Shown: positions 50,508 through 60,691, counted from the first letter of the stretch. The stretch: 64,000 nt of DNA from an uncultured Prevotella sp. (GCA_900317405.1 ONGP01000011.1:33166-97165); one strand, 5' to 3'. Translations and numbers: made by a program. Notes: generated by a model not told the origin, from the sequence alone.

Positions 50508-51503
50508 ATGGCAGAAGCTATTGATATCCGAGAGCTGAATATCCGGATTGAACAACAAAGCGCATTTGTAACAAATCTTGTTAGTGGAATGGACCGCGTG
50601 ATCGTGGGTCAGAAGCATCTGGTAGACTCACTGCTGATAGGTTTGTTGAGTGATGGACATATACTGTTGGAAGGTGTGCCTGGTCTGGCTAAGACATTGG
50701 CCATCAAGACACTTTCGCAGTTGATCGACTCGAAGTACAGTCGTATCCAGTTTACCCCCGACCTTCTACCTGCCGACGTTATCGGTACCATGATCTACTC
50801 GCAGAAGGACGAGAAGTTCCAGGTGAAGATGGGACCAGTGTTTGCTAACTTCGTACTGGCCGATGAAATCAACCGTGCCCCAGCCAAGGTGCAGAGTGCA
50901 CTGCTGGAGGCCATGCAGGAAAAGCAGGTTACTATCGGCAGCAAGACATTTGAATTGCCAAACCCATTCCTGGTGATGGCTACACAGAACCCGATAGAGC
51001 AGGAGGGTACCTATCCACTGCCCGAGGCACAGGTAGACCGATTCATGCTGAAGGTGGTAATCGACTATCCTACACTCGAAGAGGAGAAGAAGATTATCCG
51101 CGAGAACATCGCAGGCGAGATGCCAACCGTTACCCCAGTGACCACAGCCGACGAGATACTGAAGGCTCGCAGTGTGGTTCGCGAGGTTTACATCGACGAG
51201 AAGATCGAGCAGTATATTGCCGACATAGTATTTGCAACCCGCTATCCTGAGCGCTACGGCCTGAAGGATCTTAAGGATATGATTTCGTTTGGTGGTTCGC
51301 CCCGTGCCAGCATCAATCTGGCTAAGGCTGCCCGCGCTTATGCATTCATCAAGCGTCGCGGATACGTGGTGCCTGAGGATGTGCGTGCTGTGGCTCACGA
51401 CGTACTGCGCCATCGTATCGGACTGACCTACGAGGCCGAGGCAAGCAACATCACAAGCGAGGAAATCGTTTCGAAGATTATCAATAAGGTTGAAGTGCCC
51501 TGA
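50508..51503 (+). CDS. MoxR family AAA+ ATPase (Bat operon)
   Basis: 331 residues. Walker A is degenerate in the family manner (LLEGVPGLAKTLAIKTLSQL). FTPDLLPADVIGTMIY, FANFVLADEINRAPAKVQSA (Walker B), KTFELPNPFLVMATQNPIEQ and EAQVDRFMLKV follow. MoxR ATPases act as chaperones that mature complexes with VWA proteins. First gene of MoxR-DUF58-(unknown)-BatA-BatBC-BatDE; the next ATG lies in the stop codon. Confidence 0.92.
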   Translation: MAEAIDIRELNIRIEQQSAFVTNLVSGMDRVIVGQKHLVDSLLIGLLSDGHILLEGVPGLAKTLAIKTLSQLIDSKYSRIQFTPDLLPADVIGTMIYSQKDEKFQVKMGPVFANFVLADEINRAPAKVQSALLEAMQEKQVTIGSKTFELPNPFLVMATQNPIEQEGTYPLPEAQVDRFMLKVVIDYPTLEEEKKIIRENIAGEMPTVTPVTTADEILKARSVVREVYIDEKIEQYIADIVFATRYPERYGLKDLKDMISFGGSPRASINLAKAARAYAFIKRRGYVVPEDVRAVAHDVLRHRIGLTYEAEASNITSEEIVSKIINKVEVP

Positions 51504-52372
51504 TGGAAACCTCTGAGATCATAAAGAAAGTCCGTAAGATCGAGATCAAGACCCGTGGCTTGAGCTCAAACATCTTTGCCGGTCAGTACCACTCTGCCTT
51601 CAAGGGTAGGGGTATGGCCTTCAGCGAGGTGCGCGAGTATCAGTTCGGCGATGATGTTCGTGATATCGACTGGAATGTGACTGCTCGTTTCCATCGTCCT
51701 TATGTAAAGGTGTTCGAAGAGGAGCGCGAGATGACGGTGATGCTGATGATCGACGTCAGTGGATCGCTCGACTTCGGAACCCAGAAGCAGATGAAGCGTG
51801 ACATGGTGACGGAGATTGCCGCCACTCTGGCCTTCAGTGCTATCCAGAACAACGATAAGATAGGTGTAATCTTCTTCTCCGACAAGATCGAGAAGTACAT
51901 TCCGCCAAAGAAGGGCCGCAAGCACATACTGTACATCATCCGCGAGATGCTGGACTTTGAGCCGGAGTCGAAGCGTACTGATGTTAAGCAGGCCATCGAG
52001 TTTCTGTCGAGTGTTCAGAAGCGCCGCACCACGACCTTTATCCTGAGCGACTTCTATGTGCGAGGCGATTTTCTGCAGTCGCTGCAGATAGCCAATCGCA
52101 AGCACGATGTGGTGGCTATCCAGGTGTACGACCAGCGCGCCCGCGAGTTGCCCGATGTGGGACTGATGAAGGTGGTAGACGCCGAGACGGGCTACGAGCA
52201 ATATGTAGACACAAGTTCCAAGAAACTGCGCCAGGCATACAATAAATATTGGATGACCCGCCAGGCACAGTTGCAGGATACTTTTAATAAGAGCAATGTA
52301 GACAGCGTGAGCATAGCCACCAACGAGGACTTTGTAAAATCGCTACTGCTGCTATTTAAAAAGCGTAATTAA
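51503..52372 (+). CDS. DUF58 domain protein (Bat operon)
   Basis: 289 residues. GQYHSAFKGRGMAFSEVREY and QFGDDVRDIDWNVTARFHRP form the DUF58 signature; VMLMIDVSGSLDFGTQKQMK resembles a VWA metal site (DxSxS). It is thought to work with the MoxR ATPase. It overlaps both neighbours by single bases. Confidence 0.92.
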   Translation: METSEIIKKVRKIEIKTRGLSSNIFAGQYHSAFKGRGMAFSEVREYQFGDDVRDIDWNVTARFHRPYVKVFEEEREMTVMLMIDVSGSLDFGTQKQMKRDMVTEIAATLAFSAIQNNDKIGVIFFSDKIEKYIPPKKGRKHILYIIREMLDFEPESKRTDVKQAIEFLSSVQKRRTTTFILSDFYVRGDFLQSLQIANRKHDVVAIQVYDQRARELPDVGLMKVVDAETGYEQYVDTSSKKLRQAYNKYWMTRQAQLQDTFNKSNVDSVSIATNEDFVKSLLLLFKKRN

Positions 52373-53439
52373 TGAAAAGAATATTTCTGCTTATATCACT
52401 GATTGCTAACACTTTGCTGATGACGGCGCAAGTGTCGGTCGAGACTGAGATAGACTCGATACAGATCTTCGTTGGTCAGCAGACTCACCTCAAGTTGACT
52501 ACCAATGTGCAGCCAAATCAGAAGGTGGAGTTCCCCCAGTTTCAGCCCACACAGATGATTACTCCCGGAGTAGAGGTGCTGAAGTGCGAGGAGCAGAAAC
52601 AGGATATCGGCGACGGATTCGAGGCCCGTTCGATGGTTTACACACTGACATCGTTCGACGACACTCTGTACTATCTGCCGCCAATGACCGTAAAGGTAGA
52701 CGGCAAGCAGTATAAGAGCAAGAGTCTGGCACTCAAGGTGCTTACCATCGATGTAGATACTACCAAGGTCGACCAGTTCTTTGGTCCTAAGGATGTGCAG
52801 GACAATCCGTTCCTCTGGAGCGAGTGGAGCCTGCCGTTCTGGCTCAGTGTGCTGATGCTGGTGCTGCTGGCCGTATGCTATTACCTGTACCTGCGCCTGC
52901 GCGACAACAAGCCTATCATCACACATATCCGTATTGTTAAGCGCCTGTTGCCACACCAGAAGGCTATGCAGGAAATCGAGCAGATTAAGGCCGACAAGAT
53001 GGTGTCATCGGAGAACTCGAAGGAGTACTACACCAAGCTTACCGACACTCTGCGTAAGTATATCGAGGAGCGCTACGGATTCAGTGCTATGGAGATGACC
53101 AGTAGCGAGATAATCGAGCGACTCACCGCATCGCAGGATCAGAAGGCACTCGACGAACTGCGTGAACTGTTCACCACAGCCGATCTGGTTAAGTTTGCAA
53201 AGTATTCTACGCTTATCAACGAGAACGATAAGAACCTGGTTAGCGCCATCGACTTTATCAATCAGACCAAGCTCGAGGCACAGCCTGTAGAGGAAACCGT
53301 TAAGCCGCAGCTTTCGGCCGAAGACCAGCGCACACAGAAGTCGCGCCGAGTACTCAAGACTGTCATCACCATTATCTCGGTGGTTTGTGCAGTACTGTTC
53401 GGCTATGTGGCCTATACGCTTTATCAGTTATTGAATTAA
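52372..53439 (+). CDS. Membrane protein of the Bat operon
   Basis: 355 residues. Signal segment (MKRIFLLISLIANTLLMTAQ), a beta-rich periplasmic domain of about 130 residues (VSVETEIDSIQIFVGQQTHL, which starts like BatD), a transmembrane helix at about 157-177 (LPFWLSVLMLVLLAVCYYLY), a cytoplasmic helical region, and a second helix at the end (TVITIISVVCAVLFGYVAYT). Its place between DUF58 and BatA is conserved in Bacteroidota. It looks like a short BatD relative; no activity is known. Confidence 0.75.
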   Translation: MKRIFLLISLIANTLLMTAQVSVETEIDSIQIFVGQQTHLKLTTNVQPNQKVEFPQFQPTQMITPGVEVLKCEEQKQDIGDGFEARSMVYTLTSFDDTLYYLPPMTVKVDGKQYKSKSLALKVLTIDVDTTKVDQFFGPKDVQDNPFLWSEWSLPFWLSVLMLVLLAVCYYLYLRLRDNKPIITHIRIVKRLLPHQKAMQEIEQIKADKMVSSENSKEYYTKLTDTLRKYIEERYGFSAMEMTSSEIIERLTASQDQKALDELRELFTTADLVKFAKYSTLINENDKNLVSAIDFINQTKLEAQPVEETVKPQLSAEDQRTQKSRRVLKTVITIISVVCAVLFGYVAYTLYQLLN

Positions 53440-53449
53440 AAACGAAGAA

Positions 53450-54448
53450 ATGGAATTTGCCAATAAAGAATATCTGCTGTTGCTTCTGCTCATCATACCT
53501 TATATAATATGGTATGTGATGTACAGAAAGAAAACCGAGCCCACGCTGCGGATGAGCGACACTTTCGCATTCCGCTATGCGCCCAAGAGCTGGAAGGTTA
53601 CGCTGATGCCTCTCAGCATGTTGCTCCGACTGCTGGTATTTGTTATGATAGTATTGGTTCTGGCTCGCCCACAGACACAGAACTCGTGGGACAGCAAGAC
53701 CGTTGAGGGTATCGACATAATGCTGGCGATGGACGTATCGACCAGTATGCTGGCCGAAGACCTTCGCCCTAACCGTATCGAGGCTGCCAAGCAGGTGGCC
53801 AGCGAGTTTGTCATCGGCCGACCAAATGATAACATCGGACTGGTGATCTTTGCCGGCGAATCGTTCACTCAGTGCCCAATGACCACCGACCATGCCTCGC
53901 TGCTGAATCTGCTACAGAATGTGCGTACAGACATTGCCGCCCGTGGACTTATCGAAGACGGTACCGCCATCGGTATGGGACTGGCCAATGCCGTGAGCCG
54001 ACTGAAGGATTCGAAGGCCAAGAGCAAGGTGGTGATACTGCTTACCGACGGTAGTAACAACCGTGGCGACATCTCGCCATCGACCGCTGCCGAGATAGCC
54101 AAGAGCCTGGGCATCCGCGTGTATACCATCGGCGTGGGAACAAACAAGATTGCACCTTACCCGATGCCTGTGGCCGGAGGAGTGCAATACGTAAATATCC
54201 CTGTGGAGATAGACACCAAGACACTCAGCGAGATAGCTGCTGCTACCGAGGGCGACTTCTATCGCGCCACTAACACCAAGGAACTTCGTAATATCTATAA
54301 GGAAATTGACCAGTTGGAGAAGAGCAAACTCAACGTCAAGACATTCTCAAAGCGCTACGAGGCCTATCAGCCGTTTGCGCTTGTAGCCGTGCTGGCGCTA
54401 CTGCTCGAAATCCTGCTGCGTGTAACTATATTTAGGAGGATACCATAA
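53450..54448 (+). CDS. batA: BatA: membrane VWA protein
   Basis: 332 residues. Two N-terminal membrane helices (about 8-25, 50-70), a von Willebrand A domain (IDIMLAMDVSTSMLAEDLRP with the MIDAS DxSxS, TDGSNNRGDISP) and a C-terminal helix (FALVAVLALLLEILLRVTI). In Bacteroides fragilis BatA-E are needed for oxygen tolerance. It is followed by a second VWA gene one base later. Confidence 0.9.
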   Translation: MEFANKEYLLLLLLIIPYIIWYVMYRKKTEPTLRMSDTFAFRYAPKSWKVTLMPLSMLLRLLVFVMIVLVLARPQTQNSWDSKTVEGIDIMLAMDVSTSMLAEDLRPNRIEAAKQVASEFVIGRPNDNIGLVIFAGESFTQCPMTTDHASLLNLLQNVRTDIAARGLIEDGTAIGMGLANAVSRLKDSKAKSKVVILLTDGSNNRGDISPSTAAEIAKSLGIRVYTIGVGTNKIAPYPMPVAGGVQYVNIPVEIDTKTLSEIAAATEGDFYRATNTKELRNIYKEIDQLEKSKLNVKTFSKRYEAYQPFALVAVLALLLEILLRVTIFRRIP

Positions 54449-54449
54449 T

Positions 54450-56156
54450 ATGTTTAGATTTGCAGACCCTATATATCTCTATCTTTTAGCGGTGATACCA
54501 GTGCTGGCCATCATCCGCTTCCTTACGTATCGCAATCAGAAGAAACGCCTGCGTAAGTTTGGCGATCCCAAATTGCTGCGCGAACTGATGCCCGATGTGT
54601 CGCGATTCCGTCCGGCTGTGAAATTCTGGATTCTGCAGGGCGCTTTGGCATTGCTCATCGTGATGCTGGCCCGTCCGCAGTTTGGCACCAAGATCAACAA
54701 TGAGCAGCGTGTGGGCATAGAGACCATCATTGCGATGGATATCAGTAACTCGATGATGGCCGAGGATATCACGCCTAGCCGACTGGATCGCAGTAAGATG
54801 ATGGTAGAGAATCTGGTTGACCACTTTACTAATGATAAGATTGGTCTCATCGTGTTTGCAGGCGATGCATTCGTGCAGTTGCCTATCACCAGCGACTATG
54901 TTTCGGCCAAGATGTTCCTGTCGAGCATCGACCCATCGATGATGGCTACTCAGGGCACTGATATCGCCCGTGCCATCGATATGGCTACACATAGCTTTAC
55001 CCAGGAGGAAGGTATCGGCAAGGCTATCATCGTGATTACCGATGGTGAGGACCACGAGGGTGGGGCGCTCGAAGCTGCCAAAGCCGCCAAGGATGCCGGA
55101 ATGAGAGTATACGTACTAGGTGTGGGCTCTACCAAGGGCTCGCCAATACCCATCCCAGGCACCGGCGACTATATGAAGGATAATACCGGAAATACCGTTA
55201 TGTCGGCCCTCAACGAGGATATGTGTCGCCAGGTGGCTCAGGCCGGTGGTGGAGCATACATCCACGTTGAGAATAATAGCGCCGCACAAGACCAGCTGGA
55301 CAAGGAACTGGATAAGTTGGCCAAGAAGGAGACCACAAGCACAGTATACAGCGAGTTCGACGAGCAGTTCCAGGCAGTAGCCATCCTGGCATTGCTGCTA
55401 CTGATACTCGAGATTTGCATCTTCGACCGTCGCAATCCTCTGATTAAGCGTCTGTCGCTGTTTGGCTCGAAGAAGAAGGCCGCTGCTACAATGTTGCTAC
55501 TGATGGTTGCTGCCACAGCCAGCGCTCAGCAGGCCGATCGCCAGTATATCCGCGAGGGTAACAAGCAGTTCCGACTGGGCCAGTACGACAAGGCTGAGGT
55601 ATCGTATCGCAAGGCTGTAGAGAAGAATCCCAAGAATCCGCAAGCCGCATATAATCTGGGCAATGCGCTGATGGCCCAGAAGAAGGATTCGGCTGCTGTA
55701 CAGCAGTTTGAGCAGTCAACCCGCATAGAGACAAACCCAATGCGCAAGGCTGCTGCCTATCACAACATGGGTGTAATCTGTCAGACACACAAGATGTATG
55801 ACGAGGCTATCGAGGCCTACAAGAATGCCCTGCGCAATAATCCTAATGATGACGAAACTCGTTATAACCTGGTGCTCTGCAAGCATCTGAAGAAGAAGCA
55901 GGATGAAAAGCAGAAGCAGAACCAGCAGAACAAGGACGACCAGAACAAGAAGGACGATCAGAAGAAGGACGACAAGAAAGACCAGAAACAAGATAAGAAG
56001 GACGACAAACAGCAGGAGCAGCAGAAGCCCCAGATGAGTAAGGACAATGCCGAGCAATTGCTGAATGCCGCCATCCAGAACGAAAAGATGACACAGGACA
56101 AGATGAAGAAGGCTCAACAGCAGCCACAGCGCCGTGCCGTACAGAAAAACTGGTAA
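54450..56156 (+). CDS. BatB-BatC fusion: VWA plus TPR protein
   Basis: 568 residues. Residues about 1-335 are BatB: two membrane helices, a VWA domain (IAMDISNSMMAEDITPSRLD, ITDGEDHEGGALEAAKAAKD) and a third helix (AVAILALLLLILEICIF). Residues 345-500 are BatC: TPRs (YDKAEVSYRKAVEKNPKNPQ, YDEAIEAYKNALRNNPNDDE), and the tail is very rich in Lys/Asp/Gln. At about 343-357 a hydrophobic MLLLMVAATASAQ, like a signal peptide, marks the old BatC start. In B. fragilis these are separate genes. Confidence 0.88.
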   Translation: MFRFADPIYLYLLAVIPVLAIIRFLTYRNQKKRLRKFGDPKLLRELMPDVSRFRPAVKFWILQGALALLIVMLARPQFGTKINNEQRVGIETIIAMDISNSMMAEDITPSRLDRSKMMVENLVDHFTNDKIGLIVFAGDAFVQLPITSDYVSAKMFLSSIDPSMMATQGTDIARAIDMATHSFTQEEGIGKAIIVITDGEDHEGGALEAAKAAKDAGMRVYVLGVGSTKGSPIPIPGTGDYMKDNTGNTVMSALNEDMCRQVAQAGGGAYIHVENNSAAQDQLDKELDKLAKKETTSTVYSEFDEQFQAVAILALLLLILEICIFDRRNPLIKRLSLFGSKKKAAATMLLLMVAATASAQQADRQYIREGNKQFRLGQYDKAEVSYRKAVEKNPKNPQAAYNLGNALMAQKKDSAAVQQFEQSTRIETNPMRKAAAYHNMGVICQTHKMYDEAIEAYKNALRNNPNDDETRYNLVLCKHLKKKQDEKQKQNQQNKDDQNKKDDQKKDDKKDQKQDKKDDKQQEQQKPQMSKDNAEQLLNAAIQNEKMTQDKMKKAQQQPQRRAVQKNW

Positions 56157-56177
56157 GTGAAAGATTGAAAGAATTAG

Positions 56178-58769
56178 ATGATGATGAAACTAACTTCAGA
56201 TAGGGTAAATGTGATGGTGAGGGTACTGCTGGTACTGTTCGCCGTCAACTGTTCAATACTAACTATGCAGGCCCAGACGCTTACTGCATCTGCACCATCG
56301 CGTGTGGCTGTGGGCGAGCAGTTCCGTCTTACTTATACCGTAAACACGCAGAATGTATCCGACTTCCGTGCGGGCGACATACCATCAGAACTCGAAGTAC
56401 TGATAGGTCCTAATCAGTCGATGCAGTCAAGCTATCAGATTATCAACGGTCACGCCAGTCAGTCGTCGTCGGTAACCTATACTTATATAGTGGCCGCCAC
56501 CAAGGGTGGTTCGTATACTATCCCTGCAGCTAGAGCTGTAGTAGATGGTAAGGCAATACGCTCTAACGCCTTAAATATCAAGGTGGTAGGCTCTACTGGC
56601 AATAACTCTCGTCAGTATAGTGGCGACGAAGGCGAGGAGGTTCGCGACATGGGTAGCCGCATATCGGGCAGCGACCTGTTTATCAAGGTGAGTGCCAACA
56701 AGAAGCGTGTGTTTGAGCAGGAGCCTATTCTGCTTACATATAAGGTATATACGCTTGTTCAGTTGTCGCAGCTTCGTGGCGATATGCCCGACCTGAAGAG
56801 TTTCTATACTCAGGAGGTAGACCTGCCACAGCAGAAGTCGTTCAGCATCGAGAATGTAAATGGCCGTCCGTATCGTACCTGCACCTGGAGCCAGTATGTG
56901 ATGTTCCCACAGACCACTGGCAAACTGCAGATTCCTGCCATCACCTTCGAGGGTATCGTAATCCAGCAGAACCGCAATGTCGATCCGTTCGAAGCATTCT
57001 TCAATGGTGGTTCGGGCTATGTTGAAGTCAAGAAGAAGATAGAGGCTCCTGGCATCGAGATTCAGGTTGATCCTCTACCACAGCGCCCCGCATCTTTCTC
57101 GGGTGGAGTTGGTAAGTTTAATATCACTGCCCAGCTCGACAAGACCGAGACTAAGGCCAACGAGCCTATAACCTTGCGAGTAATCGTGAGCGGTACGGGC
57201 AACCTTAAGCTGATAAAGCAGCCTATCGTAAACCTGCCAAAGGACTTTGATAAGTACGAGCCTAAGGTAACCGATCAGACCAAGCTTACCACTGCTGGTA
57301 TCGAGGGCTCCAAGATTTACGATATGCTTATCGTGCCTCGCCATCAGGGCCAGTACGATATCCCTCCTGTTGAGTTTACCTATTTCGATACCGCCACCAA
57401 ACGCTACGAGACTGTTAAGAGCGAAGGCTTCCATCTGGATGTGGCCAAGGGTTCGGGCACAGGTTCTGTCAGCGACTTTACCGGCGATGGCGTAGACGAA
57501 CTGAACAAGGATATCCGCTTTATCAAGACAGGCGATGCCAAGCAGCACCTAACTAATGATTTCTTCTTTGGTTCTGGTGTATATTGGGGCATCATCGCAG
57601 CATTGATAATCGTGTTTATCACCCTGTTCGTCATCTTCCGCCAGCGTGCTATCGACAATGCCAACGTAACCAAGATGCGCGGTAAGAAGGCAAATAAGGT
57701 TGCCACTAAGCGACTGAAGATGGCTGCACGCCTGATGACAGACAACAAGCCAAGCGAGTTCTACGATGAAGTGCTACGCGCACTCTGGGGCTATGTGGGC
57801 GACAAGCTCAACATCCCAGTAGCCCAGCTCTCGCACGATAATATCAGCCAGAAGTTGGCCGAGCGCAATGTTCATCAGTCTATCATCGATAAGTTTATCG
57901 GTGCCATCGACGAGTGTGAGTTTGAGCGCTATGCTCCTGGCGATCCAAAGGGAAACATGAATAAGGTATACGATAAGGCTATGCTGGCCATCGAGAAGAT
58001 CGAAGAAGTAATGAAGCGCGGTGGCAAGAAGGTTTCGGCCATCGTATTACTGCTGCTCCTGGCTCCTATGGCTGCCAATGCTGCCACTAAGGCCGAGGCC
58101 GACAGCGCTTACGTGAATGGTAATTATCAGAAGGCCATCACCGAGTATGAGTCTCTGCTCAAACAGGGTTCTTCGGCCGAGATATACTATAATCTGGGCA
58201 ATGCCTACTATCGCACAGAGAATATCACCCGTGCCGTGCTTAATTACGAGCGCGCACTGCTACTCTCGCCTGGCGATAGTGATATCAGATTTAACCTGCA
58301 GATAGCTCGTAGCAAGACTATCGACAAGATTGTGCCCGAGAGCGAGATGTTCTTCGTAACATGGTATCGCTCGCTGGTAAACATGATGAGTGTCGACGGG
58401 TGGGGACGTACAGCTCTTATTTCGCTGGCCCTGGTCATTGTGCTGTTCCTGGTCTATCTGTTCTCGGCCCGAGTATGGATGCAGAAGGTGGGATTCTTTG
58501 GAGGCGGAGTGCTGTTGGTGCTCTTTGTGATAAGCAATTTCTTTGCCTGGCAGCAACGTCAGAATCTGCTGTACCGTCAGGGTGCCATCGTAGTCGCTCC
58601 ATCTGTAACCGTCAAGAGCACTCCAGCACAGAACGGCACCGATCTGTTTATCCTGCACGAGGGTACCAAGGTGATAATCACCGACGGCTCGATGAAGAAC
58701 TGGCGCGAAGTCCGCTTGGCCGATGGCAAGAAGGGATGGATTGAGAGTAAGAAGATAGAAGTGATATGA
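56178..58769 (+). CDS. BatD-BatE fusion
   Basis: 863 residues. Residues 1-600 are BatD (oxygen-tolerance family): signal segment, repeated Ig-like domains (LTASAPSRVAVGEQFRLTYT, KKRVFEQEPILLTYKVYTLV), a membrane helix (about 473-493) and a cytoplasmic helical part. From about 612 the sequence restarts as BatE: an in-frame ATG (58011) opens MKRGGKKVSAIVLLLLLAPM then AANA, a perfect signal peptide, then TPRs (YQKAITEYESLLKQGSSAEI), two membrane helices and a C-terminal SH3-like domain (VTVKSTPAQNGTDLFILHEG). BatE may therefore also be made from its own internal start. Overlaps the PAP2 gene by 4 bases. Confidence 0.87.
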   Translation: MMMKLTSDRVNVMVRVLLVLFAVNCSILTMQAQTLTASAPSRVAVGEQFRLTYTVNTQNVSDFRAGDIPSELEVLIGPNQSMQSSYQIINGHASQSSSVTYTYIVAATKGGSYTIPAARAVVDGKAIRSNALNIKVVGSTGNNSRQYSGDEGEEVRDMGSRISGSDLFIKVSANKKRVFEQEPILLTYKVYTLVQLSQLRGDMPDLKSFYTQEVDLPQQKSFSIENVNGRPYRTCTWSQYVMFPQTTGKLQIPAITFEGIVIQQNRNVDPFEAFFNGGSGYVEVKKKIEAPGIEIQVDPLPQRPASFSGGVGKFNITAQLDKTETKANEPITLRVIVSGTGNLKLIKQPIVNLPKDFDKYEPKVTDQTKLTTAGIEGSKIYDMLIVPRHQGQYDIPPVEFTYFDTATKRYETVKSEGFHLDVAKGSGTGSVSDFTGDGVDELNKDIRFIKTGDAKQHLTNDFFFGSGVYWGIIAALIIVFITLFVIFRQRAIDNANVTKMRGKKANKVATKRLKMAARLMTDNKPSEFYDEVLRALWGYVGDKLNIPVAQLSHDNISQKLAERNVHQSIIDKFIGAIDECEFERYAPGDPKGNMNKVYDKAMLAIEKIEEVMKRGGKKVSAIVLLLLLAPMAANAATKAEADSAYVNGNYQKAITEYESLLKQGSSAEIYYNLGNAYYRTENITRAVLNYERALLLSPGDSDIRFNLQIARSKTIDKIVPESEMFFVTWYRSLVNMMSVDGWGRTALISLALVIVLFLVYLFSARVWMQKVGFFGGGVLLVLFVISNFFAWQQRQNLLYRQGAIVVAPSVTVKSTPAQNGTDLFILHEGTKVIITDGSMKNWREVRLADGKKGWIESKKIEVI

Positions 58770-59455
58770 TAGAGTTTCTGCAAGATATCGACCGCGAGTT
58801 GCTACTTGGCATTAATGGCAGCGACTCGCTGTATCTGGACCGCTTGGTGCGAACACTCACCAACGGTCTTACATGGATTCCGTTATATCTGTCGCTGTTC
58901 TATATGGTGATGAAGAACAACGACAACTTCCGCCGACTATTGTTAGTGCTGGGTGGGGCAGGGTTGTGTATACTCCTGGCCGGCACTGTTGATGATGAGA
59001 TAGTAAAACCGCTGGTGGCCCGATGGCGACCAACCCACGATCCGCAGATAGGCATACTTGTCGACATAGTGGATGGCTATCGTGGTGGTAAGTACGGTTT
59101 CTTCTCGGCTCATGCGTCAAACACTATGAGCATAGCCACATTCTTCTGTTGGCTAGCCCGTAGCCGTAGGCTCTCTATTGCCTTAGTAATATGGTCGCTT
59201 GTAAACTGCTGGACTCGTTTGTATCTTGGTGTCCACTTCCCAGGCGACATACTGGTGGGACTCATCTGGGGCATCACCGTGGGCACAGGCGTATATTTTC
59301 TGTATCGCCGAATGACCCGTGGCATGTACACGCCTCGAAATCTTAATCCCGCGCAGTACACCACTACTTGCTATCGCCGCCTGGATTGCAACTGGCCCGT
59401 AGCTGTATTTATTTACACATTATTGTTTGTATTTATTAAAGCTTGTATTTTATGA
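58766..59455 (+). CDS. PAP2 superfamily membrane phosphatase
   Basis: 229 residues, five or six membrane helices. The acid-phosphatase motifs are present: KPLVARWRPTHD (KxxxxxxRP), FFSAHASNTMSIATFFCWLA (PSGH equivalent SAHAS) and SLVNCWTRLYLGVHFPGDIL (SRxxxxxHxxxD, here TRLYLGVHFPGD). Likely a lipid phosphatase, for example for undecaprenyl or phosphatidylglycerol phosphates. It overlaps BatDE by 4 bases and queA by 4 bases. Confidence 0.87.
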   Translation: MIEFLQDIDRELLLGINGSDSLYLDRLVRTLTNGLTWIPLYLSLFYMVMKNNDNFRRLLLVLGGAGLCILLAGTVDDEIVKPLVARWRPTHDPQIGILVDIVDGYRGGKYGFFSAHASNTMSIATFFCWLARSRRLSIALVIWSLVNCWTRLYLGVHFPGDILVGLIWGITVGTGVYFLYRRMTRGMYTPRNLNPAQYTTTCYRRLDCNWPVAVFIYTLLFVFIKACIL

Positions 59456-60669
59456 ATTCCGATCCACGACATATCCGTATCAGCGATTATAATTATCCGC
59501 TGCCCGATGAACGTATCGCAAAGTTTCCAATCGCCCAGCGCGACCACTCTAAGCTGTTGGTTTACCGTAAGGGTGATGTATCGCAAGATGTATTTTATAA
59601 TCTGCCCGAGTATCTGCCCAAGGGTGCACTGATGGTGTTCAACAACACCAAGGTTATCCAGGCTCGCATGCACTTCCGCAAGGATACTGGAGCGCTTATC
59701 GAGGTGTTTCTGCTTGAGCCAGCCGAACCTTCTGACTACGAACTGATGTTCCAGACATCAGAGCGCTGCTCTTGGTACTGTTTGGTTGGAAACTTGAAGA
59801 AATGGAAGGAAGGCACACTTCACCGCACCATCGATGTAAAGGGCCAGCAGATTGAAGTTAGTTGTACTCGCGGCCCAATCCATGGTACATCGCATCGCAT
59901 CGATTTCGAATGGACAGGCGGTGTGAGCTTCGCTGAGATTATCGACGCTATGGGCGAACTGCCTATTCCGCCATATCTGAATCGCGAGACTCAGGAGAGC
60001 GACAAGACCACCTATCAGACGGTGTACAGCAAGATTAAGGGTAGTGTTGCTGCTCCTACTGCAGGACTGCACTTTACTCCAGAAGTTCTTGCTGCAGTCG
60101 ATGCTCACGGCATAGAGCGCGAGGAACTTACTCTGCATGTTGGTGCTGGAACATTCAAACCCGTCAAGAGCGAAGAGATCGAGGGCCACGAGATGCACAC
60201 CGAGTATATCTCTGTTCGTCGTGACACCATTCGCAAGTTGATAGCTCATGATGGTTGCGCTATTGCCGTAGGTACCACAAGCGTTCGCACACTCGAGAGT
60301 CTGTATTATATGGGACTGAAGGTGATGCAGAATCCTGATGCCTCTGAGGACGAGTTGCATGTAAATCAGTGGGAGCCTTACGATACCAAAACATGCGTAA
60401 GCACAGTTGACTCGCTTACGGCTCTTGGTGCCTGGATGGATGCCCACTCACTCGAGGTTCTGCACAGCAGTACTCAGATTATCATTGCCCCAGGCTACGA
60501 GTATCACATCGTAAAGATGCTTGTAACCAACTTCCACCAGCCCCAGTCTACACTGTTGCTCTTGGTTAGTGCCTTTGTTAAGGGCGACTGGCATAAGATA
60601 TACGACTATGCTCTGGCTAACGATTTCCGTTTCCTGAGCTACGGCGACTCATCGTTATTGATTCCATAG
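59452..60669 (+). CDS. queA: S-adenosylmethionine:tRNA ribosyltransferase-isomerase
   Basis: 405 residues from the ATG at 59452. IRISDYNYPLPDERIAKFPI, GALMVFNNTKVIQARMHFRK, SVAAPTAGLHFTPEVLAAVD, ELTLHVGAGTFKPVKSEEIE and VGTTSVRTLESL are family signatures. It makes epoxyqueuosine in GUN-decoding tRNAs. It is longer than E. coli QueA (356), as in other Bacteroidota. A terminator follows. Confidence 0.94.
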   Translation: MNSDPRHIRISDYNYPLPDERIAKFPIAQRDHSKLLVYRKGDVSQDVFYNLPEYLPKGALMVFNNTKVIQARMHFRKDTGALIEVFLLEPAEPSDYELMFQTSERCSWYCLVGNLKKWKEGTLHRTIDVKGQQIEVSCTRGPIHGTSHRIDFEWTGGVSFAEIIDAMGELPIPPYLNRETQESDKTTYQTVYSKIKGSVAAPTAGLHFTPEVLAAVDAHGIEREELTLHVGAGTFKPVKSEEIEGHEMHTEYISVRRDTIRKLIAHDGCAIAVGTTSVRTLESLYYMGLKVMQNPDASEDELHVNQWEPYDTKTCVSTVDSLTALGAWMDAHSLEVLHSSTQIIIAPGYEYHIVKMLVTNFHQPQSTLLLLVSAFVKGDWHKIYDYALANDFRFLSYGDSSLLIP

Positions 60670-60691
60670 GGAATCGATAATGATGAAACAA

